64,000 bases of DNA from Mesorhizobium qingshengii. GTDB lineage: Bacteria; Pseudomonadota; Alphaproteobacteria; Rhizobiales; Rhizobiaceae. Position numbers and translations under genes: made by a program. Location of the stretch: positions 124,001 to 188,000 of the forward strand of contig NZ_FMXM01000010.1 of the NCBI RefSeq assembly GCF_900103325.1, in the 5' to 3' direction. The notes below the pieces were generated by a model. It saw only the letters and a list, made by a program, of their open reading frames with translations. It had not been told where the DNA came from and searched no databases. Positions within the stretch are counted from its first letter, which is position 1; the number at the start of each line of letters is the position of its first letter. Of this stretch, positions 1 through 10,616 are shown piece by piece.

Positions 1-88
1 CATAGCGGTTCTCGGACGGATCCGAGCGATCCTCCAGATAGAACGGCCTGACCTGCACTTCGATGTTGCGCGTGACGGCGCGGTACAT
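1..88 (-). CDS. apaG: ApaG domain protein, N-terminal fragment
   Basis: The gene reads leftward from an ATG at 86-88 and runs off the left edge, so only 29 residues are visible. They begin [20 protein letters not shown], the characteristic first beta-strand segment of ApaG (DUF525), an immunoglobulin-like fold protein. Its name comes from the diadenosine-tetraphosphate/Co2+ phenotypes of the E. coli gene, and its molecular role is unsettled. In several rhizobia apaG lies next to metZ and a dcd-like gene, which matches what follows here. Only the N-terminus is seen, but the match is distinctive. Confidence 0.8.
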   Translation of the reverse strand, partial: MYRAVTRNIEVQVRPFYLEDRSDPSENRY

Positions 89-189
89 AAGCGACTCCAA
101 AACAGTCCCGGCAACTTTCGGCGCTCCTGGCGGGCTGGTCAACGGTGCGCCCCGTCATTCCGACCTGACAGGCAGGTGCCGACAAAGAA

Positions 190-205
190 TGTCATTTAAG
201 TGACA
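190..205. promoter_or_regulatory. 16-bp palindrome in the apaG/glycosyltransferase divergent promoter region
   Basis: TGTCATTTAAGTGACA has 5-bp perfect arms (TGTCA/TGACA) around a six-base centre, with a further TGACA-like element just downstream. It lies about 100 bp upstream of apaG and 110 bp upstream of the glycosyltransferase start. It has the form of a dimeric repressor operator; the regulator is unknown. Confidence 0.3.
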
Positions 206-315
206 CATGACAATGATGGTGTGCGCCAACCAGTGCCTGGCGACTCGGGCGCTCTGTCGAACTGTCGAAAGCGGTCGCCATGGAGGCCGGCTTTTTCTGG
301 AGTGACCGGATCTCG

Positions 316-1467
316 ATGGAACTCACTCTCATAGCCGCCTTGCTTTCGACTGTTCTCATCGTCTCAAACCTCGCCAGCATCGTGTTCGCCGCTTCGCGTC
401 TGAAGCGACGCCGCGTCATCGCAGCGCCGACCGGCAAGTCACAGCCGGTGTCGATCGTCGTGCCGTCGCGTGGCGTCGAGCCGTTCACGCACGAGACGCT
501 GGAGCGCGCCTTCTCGCTCGACTGGCCGCGTTACGAACTGATCTTCTGCGTCGCCCAAGCCGATGATCAGGTGGTCGGATTGATCCGCGCCGCCATCGCC
601 CGTTTTCCGGCGGTGCCGGCCCGCCTGTTGTTCGGCGACGACCGCATCAGCGCAAATCCGAAGCTCAACAATTGCGTCAAGGGTTGGGAAGCGGCGCGCC
701 ACCACTGGGTCATCCTGGCCGATTCCAACGTGTTGATGCCTGAAGATTACGTCCAGCACCTGATGGCGGCCTGGCGGTCGGACACCGGCCTTGTCTGCTC
801 GACGCCGATCGGCTCGCGGCCGGACGGCTTCTGGGCCGAGGTCGAATGTGCCTTCCTCAACACGCTGCAGGCGCGCTGGCAATATGCCGGCGAGGCGCTT
901 GGCCTTGGCTTTGCCCAGGGCAAGAGCATGTTGTGGAACAAGCCGATGCTCGACGCCAGTGGCGGCATCCGCGCGCTGGCCGCCGAGATCGCCGAGGACG
1001 CTGCCGCGACCAAGCTGGTCAACGGCCTCGGCCTGCGTGTCAATCTCGTCGCCTCGCCCTTCGAGCAGCCGCTCGGCCGGCGCACGCTCGGCGAGATCTG
1101 GTCGCGCCAGGCGCGTTGGGCGCGCCTGCGCCGTGTCACCTTCCCGCTGTTCTTCGCGCCCGAGATCCTGACCGGCGCGGCGGTGCCGCTGGCGCTTGCG
1201 CTGGTTGCGGCGGCAGGCGCCGGCTTCAGCCTGCCGCTCACCTGCATCGCCGTGCTGGCAGCGTTCTATCTTCCGGAATGCGCCCTGGCCTCGGCCAAGG
1301 GCTGGTATCTGTCGCCCCGCATGATCGCGGCAATGGTGGTGCGCGACATGATCCTGCCGGTGATGTGGGCACGCGGCTGGCTCGGCGGTGCCGTCGACTG
1401 GCGCGGTAACGCCATGACCATTGGCACCAAGGCGGCCGAACTGGAAGAGACGCCGTCGAGCGCCTGA
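316..1467 (+). CDS. GT21-type (ceramide glucosyltransferase-like) membrane glycosyltransferase
   Basis: A predicted 383-residue inner-membrane glycosyltransferase of the GT21/ceramide-glucosyltransferase type. An N-terminal membrane segment (about residues 4-24) precedes a GT-A domain with PVSIVVPSRG, a DxD-like ADSN around residue 140, an ED motif (AEIAEDAA) and the RQARW form of the (Q/R)xxRW acceptor motif. Hydrophobic C-terminal segments follow. In Agrobacterium and Mesorhizobium, GT21 enzymes are processive transferases making glycosyl-diacylglycerols, so a glycolipid role is the best inference. I chose ATG 316, preceded by GGAG, over the in-frame ATG at 280, which lacks a clear ribosome site and would add 12 residues. 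It converges on metZ with a 15-bp gap. Confidence 0.75.
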   Translation: MELTLIAALLSTVLIVSNLASIVFAASRLKRRRVIAAPTGKSQPVSIVVPSRGVEPFTHETLERAFSLDWPRYELIFCVAQADDQVVGLIRAAIARFPAVPARLLFGDDRISANPKLNNCVKGWEAARHHWVILADSNVLMPEDYVQHLMAAWRSDTGLVCSTPIGSRPDGFWAEVECAFLNTLQARWQYAGEALGLGFAQGKSMLWNKPMLDASGGIRALAAEIAEDAAATKLVNGLGLRVNLVASPFEQPLGRRTLGEIWSRQARWARLRRVTFPLFFAPEILTGAAVPLALALVAAAGAGFSLPLTCIAVLAAFYLPECALASAKGWYLSPRMIAAMVVRDMILPVMWARGWLGGAVDWRGNAMTIGTKAAELEETPSSA

Positions 1468-1482
1468 AGGCCAAAACCTTTG

Positions 1483-2670
1483 TTACCTGGCCTTCAGCGC
1501 CTGCGCGATATCCTCCAGAAGATCGTCGGTATCCTCCAGGCCGACCGAAAGCCTGAGCGTGCCTGGCCCGATGCCGAGTTCCGCGCGGGCCTCGTCGCTC
1601 AAATTCTTGTGCGTCGTTGTCGCCGGATGGGTGATCAGGCTCTTGGCGTCGCCGAGATTGTTGGAGATCAGCACGATATCGAGCGCGTTCTGCAAGGCGA
1701 AGGCCGCCTGCTTGCCGCCCTTGACGTCGAGGCAGATCAGCGTCGAGCCGCCCGACATCTGCTTCTTGACGATCGCCGCCTGCGGGTGGTCGGCGCGGCC
1801 GGGATAGATGACACGGGCGATTTCCGGCCGCTCGGCGAGGAAGTCGGCGATCTTGCCGGCGCTTTCCGTTTGCTGGCGTACGCGCAGCGGCAGCGTCTCC
1901 AGGCCCTTCAGCAACGTCCAGGCATTGAAGGGCGACAGGCTGGGGCCGGTGTGGCGAAAATAGTCGTGCAGGTTCTCGTCGATCCACTTCTTGTCCGACA
2001 GGATGACGCCGCCAAGGCACCGTCCTTGGCCGTCAATGTGCTTGGTCGCCGAATAGACGACGATATGCGCGCCAAGCTGCAAGGGTTTCTGCTGTAGCGG
2101 GGTGGCAAAGACGTTGTCGACGACGAGCCGCGCGCCGATCGAATTGGCGAGTGAGGCAACAGCGGCGATGTCGACCACTTCCAGCGTCGGGTTGGTCGGG
2201 CTTTCCAGGAAGAACAGCTTGGTATTCGGCCTGACCGCTTTTTCCCAGTTGGCGATGTTGGTGCCGTCGACCAGCGTTGCCTCGATGCCGTACCGAGGCG
2301 CCAGGGTCTCGACCACCCAGCGGCAGGAGCCGAAAAGCGCGCGCGCCGCCACGATATGGTCGCCGGCCTTGACGCTGCACAGAAGGGCGGCAGTTACCGC
2401 CGCCATGCCCGACGCGGTGGCGCGCGCATCCTCGGCGCCTTCCAGCGCGCACATGCGCTTTTCGAACATGTCAACCGTCGGATTGGCGTAGCGCGAATAG
2501 ATGAAGCCCGGCTCCTCGCCCTTGAAGCGGGCCTCGGCGGCCTGCGCCGTCTCATAGACATAGCCCTGGGTGAGATATATCGCCTCGGAGGTTTCGCCGA
2601 AGCCGGAACGCAGGGCTCCGGCGTGTACGAGGGCTGTCTGAGGTTTCCAGTTGCGCTTCTTGCTGCTCAT
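1483..2670 (-). CDS. metZ: O-succinylhomoserine sulfhydrylase
   Basis: A 395-residue PLP-dependent Cys/Met metabolism enzyme that makes homocysteine from O-succinylhomoserine and sulfide in the cytosol. The family hallmarks are present: ALHAG-like N-terminus (TALVHAGALRSG), YSRYANPT, GMAAVTAALL, and the PLP lysine in VYSATKHIDGQGR. The start chosen is MSSKKRNWK at 2670, because everything upstream is the riboswitch leader; a longer in-frame reading through the leader to 2835 is an artefact. Methionine-pathway function agrees with the SAM-II riboswitch directly upstream. Sulfhydrylase versus cystathionine synthase activity is assigned by resemblance to alphaproteobacterial MetZ. Confidence 0.9.
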   Translation of the reverse strand: MSSKKRNWKPQTALVHAGALRSGFGETSEAIYLTQGYVYETAQAAEARFKGEEPGFIYSRYANPTVDMFEKRMCALEGAEDARATASGMAAVTAALLCSVKAGDHIVAARALFGSCRWVVETLAPRYGIEATLVDGTNIANWEKAVRPNTKLFFLESPTNPTLEVVDIAAVASLANSIGARLVVDNVFATPLQQKPLQLGAHIVVYSATKHIDGQGRCLGGVILSDKKWIDENLHDYFRHTGPSLSPFNAWTLLKGLETLPLRVRQQTESAGKIADFLAERPEIARVIYPGRADHPQAAIVKKQMSGGSTLICLDVKGGKQAAFALQNALDIVLISNNLGDAKSLITHPATTTHKNLSDEARAELGIGPGTLRLSVGLEDTDDLLEDIAQALKAR

Positions 2671-2687
2671 CGCTTTTGTTCCAGACA

Positions 2688-2719
2688 CAAAAAAACCGGC
2701 CGCGAAAGTCGCAACCGGT
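2688..2719 (-). terminator. Intrinsic terminator in the metZ leader
   Basis: Read leftward, ACCGGTTGCGA...TCGCGGCCGGT forms a hairpin followed by seven U. It sits between the SAM-II aptamer and the metZ ATG, about 20 bp before the start codon. This suggests that the riboswitch acts by premature termination, although a translational effect cannot be excluded. Confidence 0.75.
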
Positions 2720-2743
2720 CCATACGGCCTTGCGGCCCGACGG

Positions 2744-2797
2744 TCCTTTAGCGACTTGTTTAACGTGGCTGCAAGCCGACCGGCCAAATCACCACGG
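2744..2797 (-). promoter_or_regulatory. SAM-II riboswitch controlling metZ
   Basis: On the minus strand the SAM-II (metA motif) consensus is complete. P1 is formed by CGTGG (2792-2796) and CCACG (2764-2768). GTGATTTG follows the first P1 strand and GCTTGCAGCC precedes the second. After an A-rich joiner comes the conserved pseudoknot strand GCTAAAG (2746-2752). The family binds S-adenosylmethionine in alphaproteobacteria and shuts off methionine genes. The distance from aptamer to ATG is about 75 nt, with a terminator hairpin in between. Confidence 0.93.
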
Positions 2798-2865
2798 GAT
2801 AACGACCCTTTAGACCCGCGCCACGCTTGCGTCAATTGCCGGCTTGATTAAGAGGTTTGTACCAA

Positions 2866-2910
2866 GCAGGTTCCGCAAAAGTGTTCCACGGTTTTGCGGC
2901 AAGAACCTGC
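2866..2910. repeat. Palindromic intergenic repeat, CAAAAGTG...CGGTTTTG family
   Basis: GCAGGTTCCGCAAAA and TTTTGCGGCAAGAACCTGC are near-complementary arms around GTGTTCCACGG. The core CAAAAGTG...CGGTTTTG recurs at 56297, 56354 and 58492, so this is one member of a dispersed palindromic family. Confidence 0.75.
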
Positions 2911-2943
2911 GACAAGGAAAACGTCTGGCCTAGGAGTGAAGCC

Positions 2944-4038
2944 TTGCGGCAGACAGGCATTCTTCCCGATCAGGACATTTCGGCGCTGTTCCAATCCGGT
3001 GCGCTGAAGTCGCCGCGCGCGCTCGATGCCGATCAGATCCAGCCCGCCAGCCTTGATCTTCGGCTCGGCGACAAGGCATGGCGGGTGCGGGCCTCCTTCC
3101 TGCCCGGTCCCGACCACAAGGTTTCGGAAAAACTTGATCGGCTGAAGCTGCACGAGATTGATCTTGCCGACGGCGCGGTGCTGGAAACCGGCTGCGTCTA
3201 TATCGTGCCGCTGCTTGAAAGCCTTGCGCTGCCGGCGGAGATTTCGGCTTCGGCCAATCCGAAGAGCTCGACCGGTCGGCTCGACATCTTCACACGTGTC
3301 ATGACCGACCGTGGCCACGAGTTCGACAAGATCGCCGCCGGCTATCATGGGCCGCTCTACCTGGAAGTCAGCCCGCGCACCTTCCCGATCGTTGCGCGCA
3401 CCGGCTCGCGGCTGTCGCAGATCCGCTTCCGTACCGGCAATGCGCTGCTGTCGGAAGCCGAGCTGCATAAACTGCATCGCGCCGAGATGCTGGTCGCCAC
3501 CGAGCCGCCGAATATTTCCGGTGGCGGCATCGCACTGTCGATCGACCTCAATGGCGATGAAAATGGTCTGGTCGGCTATCGCGGCAAGCATCACACCGGT
3601 CTCGTCGACGTCGACAAGCGCGCCGCGCAGGAGGTCGTCGATTTCTGGGAGCCGATTCACAAGAGTGGCGCCGGCGAATTGGTGCTTGATCCCGACGAAT
3701 TCTACATCCTTGTCAGCCAGGAGGCGGTGCATGTGCCACCGCTCTATGCCGCCGAGATGACACCCTTCGATCCGCTGGTCGGCGAGTTCCGCGTCCACTA
3801 TGCCGGTTTCTTCGATCCGGGTTTCGGTCACTCGGCGTCAGGCGGCACCGGCAGCCGCGCGGTGCTCGAAGTGCGCAGCCACGAAGTGCCGTTCATCCTC
3901 GATCATGGCCAGATCGTCGGTCGGCTGGTCTACGAACATATGCTGAAGCGGCCGCAGGCGCTCTACGGCACCGACCTCGGCTCCAACTACCAGGCGCAGG
4001 GCCTGAAGCTGTCCAAGCATTTCCGCCCCGCGCGCTGA
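2944..4038 (+). CDS. dcd: 2'-deoxycytidine 5'-triphosphate deaminase, long alphaproteobacterial form
   Basis: A predicted 364-residue dCTP deaminase that forms dUTP for dTMP synthesis. The first half carries dUTPase/DCD-fold signatures: ALDADQIQPASLDLRLG near residue 25, SANPKSSTGRLDIFTR around 100, and a second DCD-like half with HYAGFFDPGFG near the C-terminus. The protein is about twice the length of E. coli Dcd, typical of a rhizobial form with two related halves. I chose TTG 2944 because AGGAG lies seven bases upstream; the longer reading from 2857 would translate the palindromic repeat. It is divergent from metZ. Confidence 0.82.
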   Translation: MRQTGILPDQDISALFQSGALKSPRALDADQIQPASLDLRLGDKAWRVRASFLPGPDHKVSEKLDRLKLHEIDLADGAVLETGCVYIVPLLESLALPAEISASANPKSSTGRLDIFTRVMTDRGHEFDKIAAGYHGPLYLEVSPRTFPIVARTGSRLSQIRFRTGNALLSEAELHKLHRAEMLVATEPPNISGGGIALSIDLNGDENGLVGYRGKHHTGLVDVDKRAAQEVVDFWEPIHKSGAGELVLDPDEFYILVSQEAVHVPPLYAAEMTPFDPLVGEFRVHYAGFFDPGFGHSASGGTGSRAVLEVRSHEVPFILDHGQIVGRLVYEHMLKRPQALYGTDLGSNYQAQGLKLSKHFRPAR

Positions 4039-4139
4039 ACCGCATTGCCGTCGGGCAAAATACTTGCCTGTGCTGGCCCACCGTGCTTGGCTGCATTGCC
4101 GGCCGCCAGCATGCCGGCGTTCAAGGGGGAACCAAGAAA

Positions 4140-4913
4140 ATGCGGATTTCAAAATGGATCGTATCGGCAGCGGGCGCTGCCATGCTGGTGATGGCGGCGG
4201 GCTCTCTGTCGGCGCAGGCCGCGGAGAAACTGAAGATCGGCACCGAGGGCGCCTATCCGCCGTTCAACACCATTACCTCGGACGGCAAGGTTGTCGGCTT
4301 CGATATCGATATCGCCAATGCGCTGTGTGCGCAGATGAAGGTCGAGTGCGAGATCGTCACCCAGGATTGGGATGGCATCATTCCCGCCCTGCAGGCCAAG
4401 AAGTTCGATGCCATCATCGCGTCGATGAGCATCACCGAGGAGCGCAAGAAACAGGTCTCCTTCACCAACAAGTACTACACGACACCGCTGGCGCTGGTGG
4501 CGCCGAAGGACAGCGATCTCGCCTCGACCGAACCGGCGGCACTAGCCGGCAAGACGGTGGGCGCCCAGGCCTCGACCACGCAGGCCGACTATGCCCAGAA
4601 TGTCTATGGCAAGGCGGGCGCGGAGGCGAAGCTCTACCCGACGCAGGAAGAGGCGATCACCGACCTGACCAACGGCCGGCTTGATGCCGTGATCTCGGAC
4701 AAGTTCGTGCTGGTGGACTGGCTGAAGAAGGCCAGCGACGGCTGCTGCAAGCTGGTCGGCGACGTCAAGGGCACGGAGACGCAAGCCGGCATCGCCGTTC
4801 GCCTGGAAGACACGGAACTGCGCGACAAGCTCAACGCCGCAATCGACGCCATCGTCGCCGACGGCACCTACAAGAAGATCCAGGCCAAGTATTTCGACTT
4901 CGATATCTATTGA
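4140..4913 (+). CDS. Amino-acid ABC transporter periplasmic binding protein (ArgT/HisJ type)
   Basis: A 257-residue cluster 3 solute-binding protein. A signal peptide (MRISKWIVSAAGAAMLVMAA, cut after SAQA) precedes the SBP_bac_3 fold, with LKIGTEGAYPPFN, GFDIDIANALC, DWDGIIPALQAKKFDAI and the closing KIQAKYFDFDIY. The family binds lysine/arginine/ornithine or histidine in the periplasm. ATG 4140 is preceded by AGGGGGA. No permease or ATPase follows; the next genes belong to a sugar system on the other strand, so it is an orphan receptor that presumably docks to a transporter elsewhere. Which cationic amino acid it prefers cannot be read from sequence. Confidence 0.88.
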   Translation: MRISKWIVSAAGAAMLVMAAGSLSAQAAEKLKIGTEGAYPPFNTITSDGKVVGFDIDIANALCAQMKVECEIVTQDWDGIIPALQAKKFDAIIASMSITEERKKQVSFTNKYYTTPLALVAPKDSDLASTEPAALAGKTVGAQASTTQADYAQNVYGKAGAEAKLYPTQEEAITDLTNGRLDAVISDKFVLVDWLKKASDGCCKLVGDVKGTETQAGIAVRLEDTELRDKLNAAIDAIVADGTYKKIQAKYFDFDIY

Positions 4914-4927
4914 GCGTGAAGCTGCCA

Positions 4928-5102
4928 ATCTCCCCCCTCGTGGGGGAGATGCCCGGCAGGGCAGAGGGGGGCGTGAAGGATCGCCAACCTCGCATTCTGT
5001 GACAAATCGAAAACAGCCCGAGGGCTCGGTGACATTTGGAGGTGCTGGAGGGACAGCGCCCCGCTTTGGCCTGCCGGCCATCTCCCCCACGAGGGGGGAG
5101 AT
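4928..5102. repeat. Inverted pair of C-rich rhizobial palindromic repeats
   Basis: Two copies of the same element face each other. At 4928-4971 a palindrome (ATCTCCCCCC/GGGGGAGAT arms) is followed by GCCCGGCAGGGCAGAGGGGG. At 5069-5102 the reverse-oriented version carries GCCTGCCGGCCATCTCCCCC then GAGGGGGGAGAT. They fill the convergent gap between the orphan binding protein and gguC and could fold into one large hairpin or act as a bidirectional terminator. Confidence 0.8.
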
Positions 5103-5109
5103 CAGGCCG

Positions 5110-6102
5110 TCAAAGCGCCTTCACCGCCACGTTCACCGGCTGCTCTATCTCGAGCGGATTGCGCAGCGGCAGGCCGAAATCCTTGGCTTCGATCTCGAAC
5201 ACGTCGCCGGCCTTGGTCCTGATGCCGTCGGCGAAGGACAGCGTCGCCGTACCGAACATGTGCACATGCACGTCGCCCGGCTGGCGGAAGGCTGAGTATT
5301 TGAAATGGTGATGTTCGAGATTGGCGATGGTGTGCGACATGTTCGCTTCGCCCGACAGGAACGGCTTTTCCCACAGCGTCTTGCCGTCACGCACGATGCG
5401 CGACGTGCCGCGGATGTCGGACGGCAGGTCGCCGATCAGGATCTCCGGTCCGAACGACGCGTTGCGCAGCTTGGAATGGGCGAGGAAGAGATAGTTCACG
5501 CGCTCGGTCACGTGATCGGAAAACTCGTTCGACAGCGTGAAGCCGACGCGGAATGGCGCGCCATCGTCGCCGATCACATAGATGCCGGCGATCTCGGGCT
5601 CCTCGCCGGCATCCATGGCGAAAGCCGGCGACATCAGGGCAGCACCTGGCGCCACCGCCATCGTGCCGTTGCCCTTGTAGAACCATTCCGGCTGCACGCC
5701 GACCTGGCCTTTCGCGGGTTTGCCGCCCTCCAGCCCCATGCGGAACATCTTCATGGAATCGGTGAGTTGCTCCTCGCCGTGGGCGCTGAGATTCTTGTGC
5801 ATGGAATCGCGCGTCGCCGCTGAGCCGAGATGCGTCAAGCCCGTGCCGGTGAGGTGGAGATGCGCGGGGTCGGGATGGTTGATCGGCGACACCAGCCGCC
5901 CTCTCTTGTAGGCGGCGTCGAGGTCGATGGTTTCACCGAAGCCCTTGCGTTCGATCAGCGCGACGAGGCCGACGCCGGTGCGGGCGGCCTCCATGGCCAG
6001 CGAATAGACGCTGCGCGCGCCGTTGATGATCCGGGTCTTGCCGCCGTTGCGGGCAACGACGCGGATGGTCTCGGCGTCATCGAGAATCTGGGAGATCAGC
6101 AT
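5110..6102 (-). CDS. gguC: GguC, AraD1-type fumarylacetoacetate-hydrolase-fold protein
   Basis: A 330-residue protein of the GguC/AraD1 family, with the FAH fold in its C-terminal half (EPEIAGIYVIGDDG, SHSK-like AHSKLRNASFGPEI, GDVFEIEAKDFG). Relatives dehydrate 2-keto-3-deoxy pentonates in the non-phosphorylative arabinose route. GguC proper is encoded with the ChvE-GguAB transporter, and its exact substrate is not established. ATG 6102 follows AGAGGA at good spacing; the longer reading to 6180 is unlikely. It is the last gene of the chvE-gguA-gguB-gguC row, 189 bp after gguB, and I see no other feature in that gap. Confidence 0.87.
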   Translation of the reverse strand: MLISQILDDAETIRVVARNGGKTRIINGARSVYSLAMEAARTGVGLVALIERKGFGETIDLDAAYKRGRLVSPINHPDPAHLHLTGTGLTHLGSAATRDSMHKNLSAHGEEQLTDSMKMFRMGLEGGKPAKGQVGVQPEWFYKGNGTMAVAPGAALMSPAFAMDAGEEPEIAGIYVIGDDGAPFRVGFTLSNEFSDHVTERVNYLFLAHSKLRNASFGPEILIGDLPSDIRGTSRIVRDGKTLWEKPFLSGEANMSHTIANLEHHHFKYSAFRQPGDVHVHMFGTATLSFADGIRTKAGDVFEIEAKDFGLPLRNPLEIEQPVNVAVKAL

Positions 6103-6291
6103 GATGAATCCTCTCTCATTTGCCTTGGCATGGCTGCCGGCACGGCAAACCTTCCCAAGCGCGGCCGGGACGTCGTCCATGCCACGGGTGAAATTCTCCG
6201 TTCGGATTGCGCTCGCGGGCCCGGTCCCTCGGGGGACTTCTTCGTGCCGCCCGGCAGTGCCGCGATGTGACCCGTATGCCTTCCTGTTTCC

Positions 6292-7580
6292 TCAGCCCTT
6301 GTTCTTGTTGTAGACGTCGAACACCACGGCGCCGAGCAGCACCAGGCCTTTCACCACCTGTTGCCAATCCACGTTGACGCCCATGATCGACATGCCGTTG
6401 TTCATGACGCCCATGATGAAGCCGCCGACCACCGCGCCGATGACCTGGCCGACGCCGCCCATGGCCGAAGCGCCGCCGATGAACACCGCGGCGATGACAT
6501 CGAGCTCACTGCCGAGACCCGCCGCTGGCACGGCCTGCCCCAGGCGCGCCGCGATGATCAGGCCGCCAAGCGCCGACAGCACGCCCATGTTGACGAACAC
6601 CATCAGGGTTAGCCGCTCGGTCTTGATGCCCGACAGCTGCGCCGCCTTAGCATTGCCGCCCATGGCGTAGATGCGGCGGCCGATCGTCATGCGTTTGGTG
6701 ACGAAGACGAACAGCGCGATCAGCACGCCCATCACCATGAGAACGATCGGCAGGCCCTTGTAGGTGGCGAATTGGTAGACCAGGAACAGCGCCAGGGCGC
6801 TGGTCACCAGGGTCTTTATGACGAACAGGGTGAAGGGCTCGGCTTCATAGCCATGTTGCTCGCGCGTGCGCCGTGCCCTGAGCCCGAAATAGGCATAGGC
6901 GAGCACGGCGACGAGGCCGATCACGATCGTCGTCATATGCAGCGTCAGGCCGCTGCCGATGATGGTCTTGCCTGCGGCGTTCACGGTCGGCGGGATCAGC
7001 ATCAAGGGGCCGATCACGTCGGGAATGAAGCCGGAGCTGAGCGCCTTGAAGCCGTCCGGAAGCGGCCCAACAGAAGACCCGCCACCCAGCAGCGCTTGGC
7101 AGATGCCGCGGAAGATCAACATTCCCGCCAGTGTGACGATGAAGCTCGGTATTCGATGATAGGCAATCCAGTAGCCTTGGGCGGCGCCGATGCCGCCGCC
7201 GATGATGAGGCAGATGATCGACACAACCAGAGGATTGCTGAATGGACCGAGCGGCCAGATAACCATCATCATCGCCGCCAGCGCGCCGATGAAACCGGCC
7301 ACGGAGCCGACACTGAGGTCGATATGGCCCGAAACGATCACCAAAAGCATGCCCAGCGCCATCACGATGATGAAGGAATTCTGCTGGACCAGATTGCTCA
7401 GGTTCACCGGCTTGAACAGCGTGCCGGACGTGGTGAACTGGAAGAACACCATGATGGCGATCAGCGCCAGGATCAGGCCATATTCGCGCAAATTGGTGAT
7501 CAGCGCCGAGACGGCAACGCGCGGTCCCTGCTGCACGTCTTCGGCGACGCCACTTTTCGGCGCGGGAGCGCTTTCGGTGC

Positions 7581-7584
<4 letters not shown>
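6292..7584 (-). CDS. gguB: Multiple-sugar ABC transporter permease GguB
   Basis: A 430-residue inner-membrane permease of the ribose/xylose (RbsC/XylH) class with about ten membrane segments. Typical signatures are [36 protein letters not shown] and [18 protein letters not shown] long N-terminal cytoplasmic stretch and a large central insertion are as in XylH-type permeases. Its ATG overlaps the stop of gguA (ATGA), showing translational coupling. With ChvE and GguA it forms the importer for arabinose, galactose, xylose, glucose and related monosaccharides. Confidence 0.93.
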
Positions 7585-9113
<1,529 letters not shown>

Positions 9114-9188
9114 CAGGAATACCGCTCCTCCGAGGTCCGGAACAATGCCGGGGGGCTAGTATGCGAATTTTGGATTCGCCGCGCTAGC

Positions 9189-9218
9189 AAAAAGGGGCCC
9201 CGCTGCGCGCGGGACCCC
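9189..9218 (-). terminator. Hairpin with U-tract between chvE and gguA
   Basis: Read leftward, GGGGTCCCGC and GCGGGGCCCC pair over ten bases with one G-U, followed by five U. Placed 18 bp past the chvE stop and inside the operon, it probably acts as a partial terminator or 3'-end stabiliser, so that the binding protein is made in excess over the membrane components. Confidence 0.75.
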
Positions 9219-9235
9219 AGGCTTTGCAAAAGCGA

Positions 9236-10303
9236 TTACTTCAGGTCTTCGGCCTTGATGTAGCCGGAGTCGACCACCAGTGCCTGGTAGTTCGACTTGT
9301 CGACCTCATGCGGCGTCAGCAGGATCGAGGGAACGACCTTGACGTCGTTGTTGTAGGTCTTGGTGTCGAGGCCTTCCGGCTTGCCGCCCGAGAGCACCTT
9401 GTCGACCAGACCGACAGTGGCCTTGGCCAGTTCGCGGGTGTCCTTGAACACGGTCGAGTACTGCTCACCCGAGATGATCAGCTTGACCGAGGCGGTCTCG
9501 GCGTCCTGGCCGGTCACAACAGGCCAGGGCTGAGCGGCCGTGCCGTAGCCCACGGCGCGCAGCGAGGCTGTGATGCCGCGCGACAGGCCGTCATAGGGCG
9601 ACAGAACGCCATCGACGCGGCTGCCGTCCGAGTAGTTGGCGGAGAGCAGGTTGTCCATGCGCGCCTGGGCGGTTGCCGCCAGCCAGCGCAGCGTGCCGAC
9701 CTTGTCCATGCCCATCTGGCCGGACTTCACGACCAGCACCTTGCTGTCGATCAGCGGCTGAAGAACGGACATGGCGCCGTTGTAGAAGAAGAAGGCGTTG
9801 TTGTCGTCGGGCGAACCGCCGAACAGTTCGATGTTGAACGGACCCTTCTTGTCCGGGTAGCCCAGGCCCTTGAGCAGCGAATTGGCCTGGATGACGCCAA
9901 CGCCGAAATTGTCGAAGGTTGTGTAGTAGTCGACATTGGCGGTCTTCTTGATCAGGCGGTCATAGGCGACGACGACGACACCGGCGTCAGCGGCCTTCTG
10001 CAGCGCGTCCGACAGCGTGGTGCCGTCGATGGAGGCGATGATCAGTGCCTTCGGGCCCTTGGTGATTTCGTTTTCCAGCTGGCTGAGCTGGTTGGGGATG
10101 TCATCCTGCGCGTATTGCAGGTCGACGGTATAGCCGAGAGCCTCGAGCTGGGACTTGACGGCGTCGCCGTCGTTGATCCAGCGCTGCGAGGTCTTGGTGG
10201 GCATCAGCACGCCTACCAGACCTTTGTCGGCCGCGTAGGCGGTGGCCGACATGGCCGCGATGCTGACCGCCAAGGCGGCGACTAATGTCTTGATGATTTT
10301 CAC
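9236..10303 (-). CDS. chvE: ChvE-type multiple monosaccharide-binding periplasmic protein
   Basis: A 355-residue periplasmic binding protein. The signal peptide is [20 protein letters not shown], cleaved after TAYA. The mature protein begins [22 protein letters not shown], as in Agrobacterium ChvE, and keeps [10 protein letters not shown] and the C-terminal [12 protein letters not shown] segment. The family binds aldose monosaccharides, feeds the GguAB importer, and in Agrobacterium also signals through VirA; no virA is in view. The gbpR regulator is divergent, as in Agrobacterium. Transcription would start in the 10304-10616 spacer. Confidence 0.94.
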   Translation of the reverse strand: MKIIKTLVAALAVSIAAMSATAYAADKGLVGVLMPTKTSQRWINDGDAVKSQLEALGYTVDLQYAQDDIPNQLSQLENEITKGPKALIIASIDGTTLSDALQKAADAGVVVVAYDRLIKKTANVDYYTTFDNFGVGVIQANSLLKGLGYPDKKGPFNIELFGGSPDDNNAFFFYNGAMSVLQPLIDSKVLVVKSGQMGMDKVGTLRWLAATAQARMDNLLSANYSDGSRVDGVLSPYDGLSRGITASLRAVGYGTAAQPWPVVTGQDAETASVKLIISGEQYSTVFKDTRELAKATVGLVDKVLSGGKPEGLDTKTYNNDVKVVPSILLTPHEVDKSNYQALVVDSGYIKAEDLK

Positions 10304-10616
10304 TTAACTCTCCCTGGTTGATGGACGCGGCACCCCGGGGGTCGCGGGCCGCGCAATCGTGCAGAAGCGCCAAGGCACTGCTGCCGTCATATCGATCTCC
10401 GGTATCCTCCCATGGCTCCGAGGCGCTGATTTCAATCGATACGATTTTTCTCGTCAGCGACCGTAGCGTCTCGGAACGCGCGAAGGGTGTGGCCCTTTGC
10501 CATAACTGTCAAATGCGATCTTTGATGGTTGCTATATCACTATTGGTATGTGTTATGAGACGTCACGGGACCACCGACAATACCGGCCGGCGGCGAGCGG
10601 AGGCGGCGAAAAAGCC
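10304..10616. promoter_or_regulatory. Divergent chvE/gbpR regulatory spacer
   Basis: A 313-bp spacer more AT-rich than the flanking genes, especially 10420-10460 and 10495-10560. CATAAC at 10501 and GTTATG at 10552 form widely spaced inverted arms. No single LysR T-N11-A box stands out clearly. By analogy with Agrobacterium this is where GbpR and bound sugar would act on chvE. Confidence 0.5.

Noticed and set aside
10304..10616. A nod-box or clear LysR T-N11-A operator for GbpR
   Set aside because: Only weak, widely spaced inverted arms are present; nothing matches a defined consensus well enough to place a site.
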